41,461 nucleotides of DNA from Clostridia bacterium (GTDB taxonomy: Bacteria > Bacillota > Clostridia > Oscillospirales > CAG-272). The notes below the pieces were generated by a model. That model searched no databases. It saw only the letters and a list, made by a program, of their open reading frames with translations, and was not told the DNA's origin. Within the stretch, counting starts at the first letter, position 1. The number at the start of each line of letters is the position of its first letter. Where the stretch lies: positions 1 through 41,461 of the forward strand of contig CAADYQ010000178.1 of the NCBI GenBank assembly GCA_900753295.1. Reading direction: 5' to 3'. Made by a program: the position numbers and the translations under genes. Shown piece after piece: positions 34,371 to 41,461 of this stretch.

Positions 34371-35006
34371 CTAACGACCTGCCGCCTCAGCATCGGCGGT
34401 GTCGCTTTGTTTTATTTTTATGTTTTGGATAATGCCTATGAGCTGTCCCGATATTACAACCGTGAGCAGCGAATATACGATGCGTCGAAGCGGTATGTAG
34501 CTCAGGGAAAGCAGAAGCACTATAAGGTCGCTGGCAAGGTACACGGTCTGTATTTTCAACCGCAGGAGCCGCGAAAGGCTCATTGCCAGTGCGTCGTCGC
34601 CACCGGGTGCGCCGCCGGTTCGTACGCACAGACCTGCACCTACACCGACGAAAAGCGCGCCGACTATCGAAGCTACGAGCGGCATATCCGCAATTCCGGG
34701 AAACAGCGGGGGGAACAGCTCGCATATCTTATATGTGAGCGAAAAGCTGCCGGATGCGATTATCGAATACGCAATAAAGCTTCTTCCCAATGAGCGCCAA
34801 CCGAGTATGTAACAGGCGGCATTGAGAATCAGTCCGGATATTGCCGGTGAGATGTCAAGCCAGTGCTTGAGTAAAAGCGTCAGACCGAGGACGCCGCCTT
34901 CGGTCACGCCCGAAAGCGAGTGGACATTGTAGAGACCGAATGCGAGGATGGCACCGCCGAGAATGTCGATGATGCACGCGCGTGGCGTGATATCAAATGA
35001 CTGCAC
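34371..35006 (-). CDS. YitT family membrane protein, short form
   Basis: A 211-residue integral membrane protein with about six helices. GGAILAFGLYNVHSLSGVTEGGVLG, LLLKHWLDISPAISGLILNAACYILGW and VGVGAGLCVRTGGAPGGDDALAM match the YitT/YczE-like group; the C-terminal DUF2179 domain of full YitT is missing, as in some clostridial relatives. Function unknown; transport is presumed. The best start is GTG at 35006 with weak GAGAG. The frame remains open further upstream for about 20 codons, and a well-placed GGAAGG-ATG just there is one base out of frame and meets TAA after two codons, so the N-terminus is uncertain. Own promoter at 35113-35141. Confidence 0.8.
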   Translation of the reverse strand: MQSFDITPRACIIDILGGAILAFGLYNVHSLSGVTEGGVLGLTLLLKHWLDISPAISGLILNAACYILGWRSLGRSFIAYSIIASGSFSLTYKICELFPPLFPGIADMPLVASIVGALFVGVGAGLCVRTGGAPGGDDALAMSLSRLLRLKIQTVYLASDLIVLLLSLSYIPLRRIVYSLLTVVISGQLIGIIQNIKIKQSDTADAEAAGR

Positions 35007-35112
35007 GAATGCTCTCAGCTTGCCGGAGTTTGGATTTCGTAAAATTTTTATGTCATTCCTTCCTTGCGTCTGTATTTGATCCTATGCTGGCGGATCATCG
35101 ACACAACATATA

Positions 35113-35141
35113 ATTATAGCACAAACGACGGCAAAAGTCAA
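35113..35141 (-). promoter_or_regulatory. Sigma-A type promoter of yitT
   Basis: On the minus strand TTGACT (35136-35141) and TATAAT (35113-35118) with a 17-nt spacer. The leader to the GTG start is about 100 nt; no riboswitch was recognised in it. Confidence 0.78.
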
Positions 35142-35155
35142 ATTTTATGGTCGTG

Positions 35156-35749
35156 TCAGTATCGGGCAAGCTCAGCCACGGCGTTATGTATGCAAATATT
35201 TCGCCAGTGCTCGCTCATATATGTGCTGACCGTACTGCTATATTCGCGCCTGCCGAACTCGGATATCAGCTCTTCATCCGCTACGGTAAGTCCGTTCCCG
35301 AATATCAGAAAAGCCGATCCGTCATCGCTTGCAAACGCCGATGAATCGGAAATACCATGCGGTGAGTGCGCAATAGCGCGGCAGGCGGCTATAAGTTCGG
35401 ACAGTGAATCAAAGCAGTACACCATTCCGCGCATACGTGCAAAATCGGTCGTTGCCAATTCGCTTGCACATTGATACTGAATATCTGATACCGGTTCATC
35501 GGCTTGGCTGTCGAGCATTGTAAGATACAGCTCGCATCCGCCTGATCGGCATGGATAAAGCTGAATATACACCCGCTCGCAGTCGGCATTAAAGCCTGTC
35601 TTTTTTCTGATCTCGCCCATCATGCCGCGCAGGGAGGTATGTATGTCCGCGCCTGGACAGGCATCTATTGTGTCAAGGTCATACTGCGTCATTTCCTCGT
35701 CCGAAAGCATGACCTTGAGTTTTCTTTCGTTTATAACGATAAGCTCCAT
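35156..35749 (-). CDS. mecA: MecA-like adaptor protein
   Basis: A 197-residue adaptor of the MecA family, which in Bacillus hands ComK and other substrates to ClpC-ClpP and controls ClpC assembly. The N-terminal substrate-binding domain is recognisable from MELIVINERKLKVMLSDEEM and the alternating acidic pattern; the C-terminal domain from ELYLTMLDSQ through VYCFDSLSELIAACRAI and LIFGNGLTVADEELISEFG matches the ClpC-binding beta-sheet domain. The acidic linker is short. AAAGGAG with 8-nt spacing fixes the start. It is monocistronic by appearance. The only Clp ATPase in the window is 2 kb away; whether that one or another ClpC is the partner is unknown. Confidence 0.85.
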   Translation of the reverse strand: MELIVINERKLKVMLSDEEMTQYDLDTIDACPGADIHTSLRGMMGEIRKKTGFNADCERVYIQLYPCRSGGCELYLTMLDSQADEPVSDIQYQCASELATTDFARMRGMVYCFDSLSELIAACRAIAHSPHGISDSSAFASDDGSAFLIFGNGLTVADEELISEFGRREYSSTVSTYMSEHWRNICIHNAVAELARY

Positions 35750-35765
35750 TCCGGATGCTCCTTTC

Positions 35766-35783
35766 CGCCGCGATCATGCGGCG
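35766..35783 (-). promoter_or_regulatory. Hairpin directly upstream of the mecA ribosome site
   Basis: CGCCGC and GCGGCG (6-bp perfect stem, 6-nt loop) end just before GAAAGGAG of mecA. It could affect translation or mRNA stability. It may be chance. Confidence 0.35.
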
Positions 35784-35837
35784 TCATGAATGTCGTATTC
35801 GGCACGTCTGCCGCCATTCACGCAGGGCTTCCTTAAT

Positions 35838-35867
35838 ATTATAATCCTTATCGTCTTAGAATGTAAC
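35838..35867 (-). promoter_or_regulatory. Probable mecA promoter
   Basis: On the minus strand a perfect TATAAT (35838-35843) with GTTACA (35862-35867) 18 nt upstream. The -35 is a moderate match, so this is less certain than the other promoters. It lies about 90 nt before the mecA ATG. Confidence 0.5.
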
Positions 35868-35894
35868 CCCTAAAATAATGGAAATCGCCACACT

Positions 35895-36863
35895 TCACTC
35901 AAAAAGTCTGCCTTGCCATGTGTTTTTCTTGAACATCAGCTTGTCTATATCATTGATGACGGCGATCTTTCTGCGGCTCCATAGAGGCGCTTCAAGTGTG
36001 TCCGGCATTCCGTCTCCGGTGAGTCTGGCAATTACCGTGTCCGGCGGCAGAAGCTCAAGCGACGACACAACAAGATCGACATAATGCGACTGTGTGAGCG
36101 GTTGATAATTTCCGCTCCTGTACATTTCGGAAAGACGTGTATCTGCCAGAACATGTAACAGGTGCAGCTTTACCATATCCGGACGCAGCGCTGCCACATC
36201 GCGTACAGTGCGCAGCATCATTTCGTCGCTTTCGCCGGGAAGTCCGAGTATGATATGCACGCATATCGAGATGCGCGGTGATGAATTTCTCAGTCTTCGG
36301 TATCCGTCGCAAAAGGCAGCAAAATCGTGTCCGCGCCCTATCAGCTTGGCCGTGCGGTCATCCGAGCTTTGCAGACCTAATTCAATGGTAAGGTCGGTCT
36401 TTTCGGCGATCTCCGCAAGAAGGGAAGTGACATCATCCGGCAGGCAGTCCGCCCGCGTGGCGATATCAAGACCTACGGCTCCATCAAATGACAGCGCATC
36501 ATAAAACAGAGGACGCAGCACTTCGATCGGTGCGTATGTGTTTGTGTGCGCCTGAAAGTACGGTATCGTGCGGCTGACATCCCATTTTGATGCAAGCGCC
36601 GCGCGTCCGGCTGTGTACTGTTCGCGCACATCCGAGAATGATGGGATGGAATCTCCGCTGCCGCGCGGAGAGCAGTAAATGCAGCCTCCGGTGCCGCATC
36701 TGCCGTCTATATTGGGACAGGTGAAGCCGGCATCAAGCGGGATCTTGACACATCTGCCGCCGTATTTGCGGCGGCAGTAATATTCAAATGTGTAGTAGCG
36801 TTTATTTGTGTCGCTGTTTGCAAACGGATTGCTCAGCTTTTGAGGCGTTTTTTTCATTGCCAT
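35895..36863 (-). CDS. TIGR01212 family radical SAM protein (YhcC-like)
   Basis: A 322-residue radical SAM protein. NKRYYTFEYYCRRKYGGRCVKIPLDAGFTCPN is the family start, and the cluster motif is the spaced form C-P-N-I-D-G-R-C-G-T-G-G-C-I-Y-C. QAHTNTYAPIEVLRPLF, ELGLQSSDDRTAKLIGRGHDF, CVHIILGLPGESDEMMLRT and MVKLHLLHVLADTRL follow. The reaction of this family was long unassigned and I do not assign one here. The start is ATG 36863 or the next in-frame ATG 36857, with AGGT just upstream; longer in-frame starts overlap the aminotransferase. It is the last gene after asnS and the aminotransferase. Confidence 0.87.
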   Translation of the reverse strand: MAMKKTPQKLSNPFANSDTNKRYYTFEYYCRRKYGGRCVKIPLDAGFTCPNIDGRCGTGGCIYCSPRGSGDSIPSFSDVREQYTAGRAALASKWDVSRTIPYFQAHTNTYAPIEVLRPLFYDALSFDGAVGLDIATRADCLPDDVTSLLAEIAEKTDLTIELGLQSSDDRTAKLIGRGHDFAAFCDGYRRLRNSSPRISICVHIILGLPGESDEMMLRTVRDVAALRPDMVKLHLLHVLADTRLSEMYRSGNYQPLTQSHYVDLVVSSLELLPPDTVIARLTGDGMPDTLEAPLWSRRKIAVINDIDKLMFKKNTWQGRLFE

Positions 36864-36874
36864 TTTACCTGAAA

Positions 36875-36904
36875 CCGGGCTGTCGATAATGCACGGCAGC
36901 CCGG
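36875..36904. other. Intergenic hairpin after the aminotransferase gene
   Basis: CCGGGCTG and CAGCCCGG (8-bp perfect stem, 14-nt loop). On the minus strand only TTT follows, so it is at best a weak terminator or attenuator; a longer T run lies on the plus-strand side, where nothing is transcribed. It could stabilise mRNA ends. Confidence 0.45.
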
Positions 36905-36910
36905 GATTTT

Positions 36911-38209
36911 TTATTTTGATTTGAGACTGCGCTCGGCGAGGATCTTTTCTATGGCTGTCATGCGGACACAGCATGTCAGCACATCCATGGCGCACTGAAG
37001 CTCTTCATTGGACGGGAATGTCGGTGCAAGTCTTATGTTTGAATCGTGCAGGTCATTTCCGTACGGATATGTTGCGCCGGCTGTCGTCAGCCTTACGCCC
37101 GCCGCAAGGCACATAGCGTATGTTTTCTCGGCACATCCGTCGGGAGTGTAGAGGCTGATAAAGTAGCCGCCGCGCGGACGCGTCCATCTTGCAGCGCCTG
37201 TGCCGTCAAGATCGCGTGACAGTGTATTGAGCGTGATCTCGAACTTCGGACGGATAAGTCCGGCAAGCACCTTCATGTGCTTGCGTATATTCTCCGCCGT
37301 GCCGAAATATTTCACATGGCGTATCTGATTTATCTTGTCGAATCCTATGGTCTGAACGCCGAGTATCGGCTTTATCTGCGCGAGGTTGTTGTCTGACGCG
37401 GCAAATATCGCAACACCGGAGCCGGGGAAGGAGATCTTTGACGTTGATGCAAAGTAAAATACGTAATCCTCGGTCCCTTGTTTTTTACATTCGGTGAAAA
37501 TATCAAGCAGTGTGTCGGCGTCATCGTAAAGATCGTGCACGGCATAGGCATTGTCCCAGAATATTCTGAAATCCGGAGCCGCAGGCTTGAGTGCGGCAAA
37601 GCGGCGTACCGTTTCATCGGAATATGTAATTCCGTCGGGGTTTGAATATTTGGGGCAGCACCATATTCCCTTGATTTGAGGATCGGCGCTTACAAGCGCC
37701 TCCACAGCATCCATATCCGGACCCGTGGGCGTCATGCTTACGGTTATCATTTCTATACCGAGCGACTGGCATATGCCGAAATGACGGTCATATCCGGGCG
37801 AAGGGCAGATAAATTTTATCTTTCCTTGCTTGACCCACGGTATTTCGGTGCCTGCAATGCCGTAAAGCATTGCACGTGCAACCGTGTCGTACATAAGATT
37901 GAGAGATGAGTTGCCGCACACGATTATGTTCTTTTCCGGGATCGAAAGAAGATCGGAAAAGAGCTTCTTTGCCTCCGGAATGCCTTCGAGCAGACCGTAG
38001 TTGCGGTAATCAAAGCCGTCGGCAGAACGGCAGTCTGCGGTGCTTGAGATGCAGTCGAGCATTCCGGTGAGCAGATCGAGCTGGGCCATACTCGGTTTTC
38101 CGCGCGACAGGTCGAGTTTCAGCCCCGCGGCTTTATAGCCGTCATATTGTTTTTTCAGAGAATCATATATTTCCGCAAGTTGGGAGTCAGTCATTTCGGT
38201 ATATTTCAT
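36911..38209 (-). CDS. Subgroup Ic (MocR-like) aspartate aminotransferase
   Basis: A 432-residue PLP-dependent fold type I aminotransferase of the group typified by corynebacterial AspT (PF12897). It transaminates aspartate with 2-oxoglutarate in the relatives studied. Visible: LKLDLSRGKPSMAQLDL, DYRNYGLLEGIPEAKKLF, CGNSSLNLMYDTVARA, CPSPGYDRHF, CCPKYSNPDGITYS, FWDNAYAVHDLY and the PLP lysine in FASTSKISFPGSGVAIF, then RPRGGYFISLYTP. No DNA-binding domain is attached. It lies 85 nt after asnS, with two small hairpins in the gap, so the two may be co-transcribed and linked through aspartate/asparagine supply. Confidence 0.92.
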   Translation of the reverse strand: MKYTEMTDSQLAEIYDSLKKQYDGYKAAGLKLDLSRGKPSMAQLDLLTGMLDCISSTADCRSADGFDYRNYGLLEGIPEAKKLFSDLLSIPEKNIIVCGNSSLNLMYDTVARAMLYGIAGTEIPWVKQGKIKFICPSPGYDRHFGICQSLGIEMITVSMTPTGPDMDAVEALVSADPQIKGIWCCPKYSNPDGITYSDETVRRFAALKPAAPDFRIFWDNAYAVHDLYDDADTLLDIFTECKKQGTEDYVFYFASTSKISFPGSGVAIFAASDNNLAQIKPILGVQTIGFDKINQIRHVKYFGTAENIRKHMKVLAGLIRPKFEITLNTLSRDLDGTGAARWTRPRGGYFISLYTPDGCAEKTYAMCLAAGVRLTTAGATYPYGNDLHDSNIRLAPTFPSNEELQCAMDVLTCCVRMTAIEKILAERSLKSK

Positions 38210-38233
38210 AAATGATCTATCTGCCTTTCATGT

Positions 38234-38290
38234 ATACGGAGGTACCCGTATCGTATTTGAGTATTTCGGCTGTCTCCCGTCGCGCGGGAG
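38234..38290 (-). other. Two intercistronic hairpins between asnS and aminotransferase
   Basis: CTCCCG/CGGGAG (38274-38290, 5-nt loop) and ATACGG/CCGTAT (38234-38251, 6-nt loop) occur in tandem. Neither is followed by a T run, so they are unlikely to terminate; processing or stability signals are possible. Confidence 0.4.
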
Positions 38291-38294
38291 AATA

Positions 38295-39689
38295 TCAGAA
38301 ATCGGCGCTACCGGTCGTGCGCGGGAAGGCTTCAACGTCGCGGATGTTGGATATGCCCGTGACGTACATTATCATGCGCTCAAAGCCGAGACCGAAGCCT
38401 GCATGCTTTGTGCCGCCGTATCTGCGCAGATCGCAGTACCAGTTGTACTGCTCCGGGTCAAGACCGAAGCGATTTATTGCTTCCTCCAGCTTGTCAAGAC
38501 GCTCCTCACGCTGTGAGCCGCCTATCAACTCGCCGACTCCGGGAACGAGCATATCCGCCGCGGCAACGGTCTTGCCGTCATCGTTCTGGCGCATATAGAA
38601 TGCCTTGATCTCACGCGGGTAGTCGGTAACGAAAACGGGCTTCTTGAAGATATGCTCGGTGAGATATCTTTCATGCTCGGTCTGAAGATCGATGCCCCAT
38701 TGTACGGGATAATCGAATTTCTGACCGCTCTTTATCAGAAGCTCCACTGCGTCGGTATAGCTTACTCTGCCGAAATCGCTTGTAACAAGAGACTGCAGAC
38801 GCTCAAGCAGGGAAGGATCGATGAACTTGTTGAAGAATTCGATCTCCGCCGGGCACTCGCGCAGAACTGCATTTATGACATACTTGACCATAGCCTCAGC
38901 AGTGTCCATGTAATCGTTGAGATCGGCAAAAGCCATCTCAGGCTCTACCATCCAGAATTCGGCGGCATGGCGCTGTGTATAGGAGCGTTCGGCGCGGAAT
39001 GTGGGACCGAACGTGTAAACGTTTGCAAATGCCATTGCGAATGTTTCGACGTTGAGCTGTCCCGAAACGGTGAGACCGGTCTTTTTACCGAAGAAGTCCT
39101 TGGAATAGTCTACCTCTCCGTCAGGCGTGCGCGGAGGATCGTTTATATCGAGCGTGGTCACCTGGAACATCTCGCCCGCGCCCTCGCAGTCGGAGCCGGT
39201 TATCAGCGGAGTGTGAACATAAATGAAGTTGCGCTCATGGAAGAAGCTGTGTATCGCATATGCAACGCAGGAGCGTACTCTGAAAACGGCATTGAAGGTG
39301 TTGCTTCTGGGGCGGAGGTGCGCTATGGTACGCAGATATTCAAAGCTGTGCTTTTTCTTCTGAAGCGGGAAATCGGGGGATGAAGCGCCTTCAAGCTCAA
39401 CGCTTTCCGCCTTCAGCTCAAACGGTTGCTTGGCTTCGGGGGTCAGCACGAGCATTCCTTTGATAACAAAGGACGCGCCTACATTCTGCTTTACCACATC
39501 GCGGTAATTCGTGAGCTTGGATTCTTCTATTACGACCTGGAGATTCTTGAAATACGAGCCGTCGTTGAGCTCGATAAAGCCGAATACATTGCTCGAACGT
39601 ATTGTCCGCGCCCACCCGGCGACGGTGATCTGCTCCGCGGTAAACGCGGCGGGATCGGCATAAAGCTGTTTGATTTCAGTACGTTTCAT
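38295..39689 (-). CDS. asnS: Asparaginyl-tRNA synthetase
   Basis: A 464-residue class IIb synthetase. The N-terminal OB anticodon-binding domain includes VAGWARTIRSSNVFGFIELNDGS. The catalytic core has LRPRSNTFNAVFRVRS, FIYVHTPLITGSDCEGAGEMF, VSGQLNVETFAMAFANVYTFGPTFRAERS (motif 2), HAAEFWMVEPEMAF, and GFGLGFERMIMYVTGISNIRDVEAFPRT (motif 3). The GPTFRAE/HAAEFWM pattern and ending EAFPR separate AsnRS from AspRS. AAAGGAC precedes the ATG. Its leader is about 100 nt, too short for a T-box. Confidence 0.98.
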   Translation of the reverse strand: MKRTEIKQLYADPAAFTAEQITVAGWARTIRSSNVFGFIELNDGSYFKNLQVVIEESKLTNYRDVVKQNVGASFVIKGMLVLTPEAKQPFELKAESVELEGASSPDFPLQKKKHSFEYLRTIAHLRPRSNTFNAVFRVRSCVAYAIHSFFHERNFIYVHTPLITGSDCEGAGEMFQVTTLDINDPPRTPDGEVDYSKDFFGKKTGLTVSGQLNVETFAMAFANVYTFGPTFRAERSYTQRHAAEFWMVEPEMAFADLNDYMDTAEAMVKYVINAVLRECPAEIEFFNKFIDPSLLERLQSLVTSDFGRVSYTDAVELLIKSGQKFDYPVQWGIDLQTEHERYLTEHIFKKPVFVTDYPREIKAFYMRQNDDGKTVAAADMLVPGVGELIGGSQREERLDKLEEAINRFGLDPEQYNWYCDLRRYGGTKHAGFGLGFERMIMYVTGISNIRDVEAFPRTTGSADF

Positions 39690-39799
39690 TTTTTATGTCC
39701 TTTCTTTTGCTTGACACGGTGTTCGTTATTTAGTATTCAATATATGCCGTGCAATCCGGGACTGTTCATTTTGCAGTGGTGCTCAATGCAACAACCGAT

Positions 39800-39828
39800 A
39801 TTATAGCATATATCCAATCAATAAGCAA
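39800..39828 (-). promoter_or_regulatory. Promoter of asnS
   Basis: On the minus strand a perfect TATAAT (39800-39805) with TTGCTT (39823-39828) at 17-nt spacing. A second possible -35, TTGATT, is too close. It lies about 110 nt upstream of the asnS ATG and about 45 nt past the helicase stop. Confidence 0.6.
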
Positions 39829-39874
39829 GATTGAAAAGCGAAAATTGCAAATTTGTTTTCGAATATTTCAAAAT

Positions 39875-41461
39875 TCAGCTTTCGGGAGCCGACTGTGAAG
39901 CCGCCCAGAATTCACGCAGCATACGCGGCAGATCGGCAAGATCGTCAACGCGGCGTATACGCTTCCAATGCGGCGGATAAAGCGCGGTGTACGGAGGAGC
40001 GGTGTAACGGTCGTCGGCAAGTATCACAACGCCACGGTCATCCGAGCGTCTTATAACGCGCCCTGCCGCCTGAAGCACACGGTTCATCCCCGGATATGTG
40101 TATGCATAATTGTAGCCGTCCTCGACCTTGTTTTCGTAGTAATCACGAATCAGGTTGCGTTCGAAGGAAAGAACGGGAAGCCCCACGCCGGCTATGATAA
40201 CGCCGATAAGGCGATTGCCGGGGAGATCGACGCCCTCGGAAAAGCTGCCGCCGAGCACACAAAAGCCGATGCGCAGTGTGCCGGTGTCATCTCCGAAGAA
40301 TGCGATAAATGAATCTCTCTCCGACGGCGACATATGGGGTGTTTGCCTTATGACCTTCACTCCCGGATGCTTTTTTGTGAATTTATCAAAAACAGCGTCG
40401 AGATAGCTGTATGAGGGGAAATATACGATATAATTTCCGCGATGTGCGGAAGCGGTGGCGGCGATAACTGTTGCCATGCGTCCCGCTGACTTTTCGCGGT
40501 CATCGTATCTTGTGCTGACTGATGATATCGCAGCGAGAAAAAGATTTTCTGCGGGAAACGGTGATGCAAGCGATAGTGAGACGTGATTCCTTCCTCCGCC
40601 GAGTATGTCCGAAAAATACTCCGCCGGTGTGAGCGTTGCGGAAAAGAAGACCGCGGCACGTATCTTATCCATCGCGGCGGTCAGCGCCGCAGACGGGTCA
40701 AGGCAATATTGACGGACTAAAATATTGCCGCCGCTTACGTCGATGTAGGTTCGGTATCTGTCGTCATATTCTTCTGAGGTAGCACGCCAACGGCGGCATA
40801 GCCTTGCCATTTGTGAGCAGGCGCGGATCGCCGGTGATGCCTCGGCTGACACACCATAGGTATTTGTTCGCAAAAAGGCGTCGCACGCTTCGCCGAGCGC
40901 CGAAAGCTTTTCACCGATCCCCGGAGGTATCTCTCTGCCGACATAATAGCCGACATCTGTTCCGTTATCGTTTTTGTAAAGATTATCAGCGCACAGTGCC
41001 TTCAATTTTGAAAGGCATTTTGAAAGCTCCTCTGCGCTTTTACTTATTTTTTCACCGAGGGAGGGCAGATATGCCGCAAAATCGGAGAGATATGCCGTGT
41101 TGAATTCGGCTGAGTATATATCGCGCGCACGTTCGGGAAGATTGTGCGCCTCATCCACCAGGATGATCGAATCATCGGCGCCGGCATCGCTTCCGAAGAA
41201 ACGGCGCAGGCGGACTGCGGGATCGAAAACATAGTTGTAGTCACATATGATAATGTCGCAAAGCTCCGACAGATCGAGCGAAAGCTCATAAGGGCAAACG
41301 CCTGACGCCGAGGCGGCGGTCATGACCGCATTGCGTGTAAATCCGCGGTATCTTTCGGTCAGCGAACGTATCACGGCATCGCGTCTGTCAAAGTATCCGG
41401 CGGCATACGGACACGCCCCGGGATGACAATATAGACTTCCGCTGCCGCCCGCTGCAGCGGC
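39875..41461 (-). CDS. XPD/DinG-like Fe-S DNA helicase (5'-truncated by window edge)
   Basis: The C-terminal 528 residues of an SF2 helicase; the frame is open to the right edge, so Walker A lies outside. The visible part begins inside the iron-sulfur domain: LYCHPGACPYA and later GVCPYEL supply three or more of the four cluster cysteines. Motif II follows as ILVDEAHNL after IIICDYNYVFDP. Later motifs are AAVFFSATLTP, YIVYFPSYSYLD, VLGGSFSEGVDLPG and motif VI VLQAAGRVIRRSDD. This places it in the Rad3/XPD-DinG family, 5'-to-3' helicases acting on DNA repair intermediates. The GTG at 41374 is not the start because conserved cysteines precede it. Confidence 0.92.
   Translation of the reverse strand, partial: AAAAGGSGSLYCHPGACPYAAGYFDRRDAVIRSLTERYRGFTRNAVMTAASASGVCPYELSLDLSELCDIIICDYNYVFDPAVRLRRFFGSDAGADDSIILVDEAHNLPERARDIYSAEFNTAYLSDFAAYLPSLGEKISKSAEELSKCLSKLKALCADNLYKNDNGTDVGYYVGREIPPGIGEKLSALGEACDAFLRTNTYGVSAEASPAIRACSQMARLCRRWRATSEEYDDRYRTYIDVSGGNILVRQYCLDPSAALTAAMDKIRAAVFFSATLTPAEYFSDILGGGRNHVSLSLASPFPAENLFLAAISSVSTRYDDREKSAGRMATVIAATASAHRGNYIVYFPSYSYLDAVFDKFTKKHPGVKVIRQTPHMSPSERDSFIAFFGDDTGTLRIGFCVLGGSFSEGVDLPGNRLIGVIIAGVGLPVLSFERNLIRDYYENKVEDGYNYAYTYPGMNRVLQAAGRVIRRSDDRGVVILADDRYTAPPYTALYPPHWKRIRRVDDLADLPRMLREFWAASQSAPES

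Noticed and set aside
39690..39799. Possible T-box leader before asnS
   Set aside because: The leader from the likely promoter is only about 100 nt, and no T-box core sequence or terminator hairpin was seen.

Overview
The window reads as chromosomal DNA of a spore-forming low-GC-lineage Firmicute, most likely an uncultured member of the Clostridia. The evidence is a dipicolinate synthase B subunit cut by the left edge, a MecA adaptor with a Clp ATPase, a YlbF protein, single-chain glycyl-tRNA synthetase, ECF transporter genes joined to truA, and sigma-A type promoters that nearly all have 17-nt spacers. Base composition is moderate and codon use looks even across the window. I see no insertion sequence, prophage, CRISPR array, rRNA, tRNA or transfer signature. 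No stretch longer than 300 bases lacks a gene; the largest gaps (23748-23993 and 4667-4908) are divergent promoter regions.

Layout: (1) 2-412, end of dpaB/spoVFB. (2) 461-2500, promoter and three overlapping genes for a membrane flavin module (NusG-II protein, Gx transporter, ApbE), followed by miaB and a terminator shared with a convergent YcxB-like gene. (3) 4811-11313, ylbF-mutS-mutL-tgt, linking a small Cys/His-tailed YlbF protein to mismatch repair and queuosine modification. (4) 11350-15336, a divergent LCP-like protein, glyQS and a split ThrE exporter, closed by a 16-bp perfect bidirectional terminator. (5) 18727 back to 15360, minus strand: an M23-like protein with an altered active site, a coupled six-helix membrane protein and an SDR oxidoreductase. 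(6) 23843 back to 18740, minus strand: DUF951-yfhO-ruvA-ruvB, divergent from ruvC. (7) 23915-34360, a 10-kb plus-strand run: ruvC, rRNA methyltransferase, ecfA1-ecfA2-ecfT, truA, DUF5711, cvpA, a zinc-finger Clp ATPase and a DUF2974 hydrolase. (8) 35141 back to 34371 yitT, 35749 back to 35156 mecA. (9) 39828 back to 35895, asnS, subgroup Ic aspartate aminotransferase and a TIGR01212 radical SAM protein. (10) 41461 back to 39875, an XPD/DinG-like iron-sulfur helicase cut by the right edge.

Genes that plausibly work together are MutS/MutL; RuvA/RuvB/RuvC, split over two divergent units; the ECF module EcfA1-EcfA2-EcfT, which has no S component here; MecA with the Clp ATPase; AsnS with the aspartate aminotransferase; and the NusG-II/Gx/ApbE set.

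Most of the window is housekeeping, and I found no convincing new defence or mobile system. The points most worth a second look are: a probable single-base deletion at the 3' end of yfhO, which hides a TGATG coupling to ruvA; the M23-like protein that has lost one metal-site histidine and is coupled to an unknown membrane protein; the LCP-like protein lacking the usual arginines; the Cys/His tail on YlbF; the flavin module without a visible acceptor; and the zinc-finger Clp ATPase near mecA.
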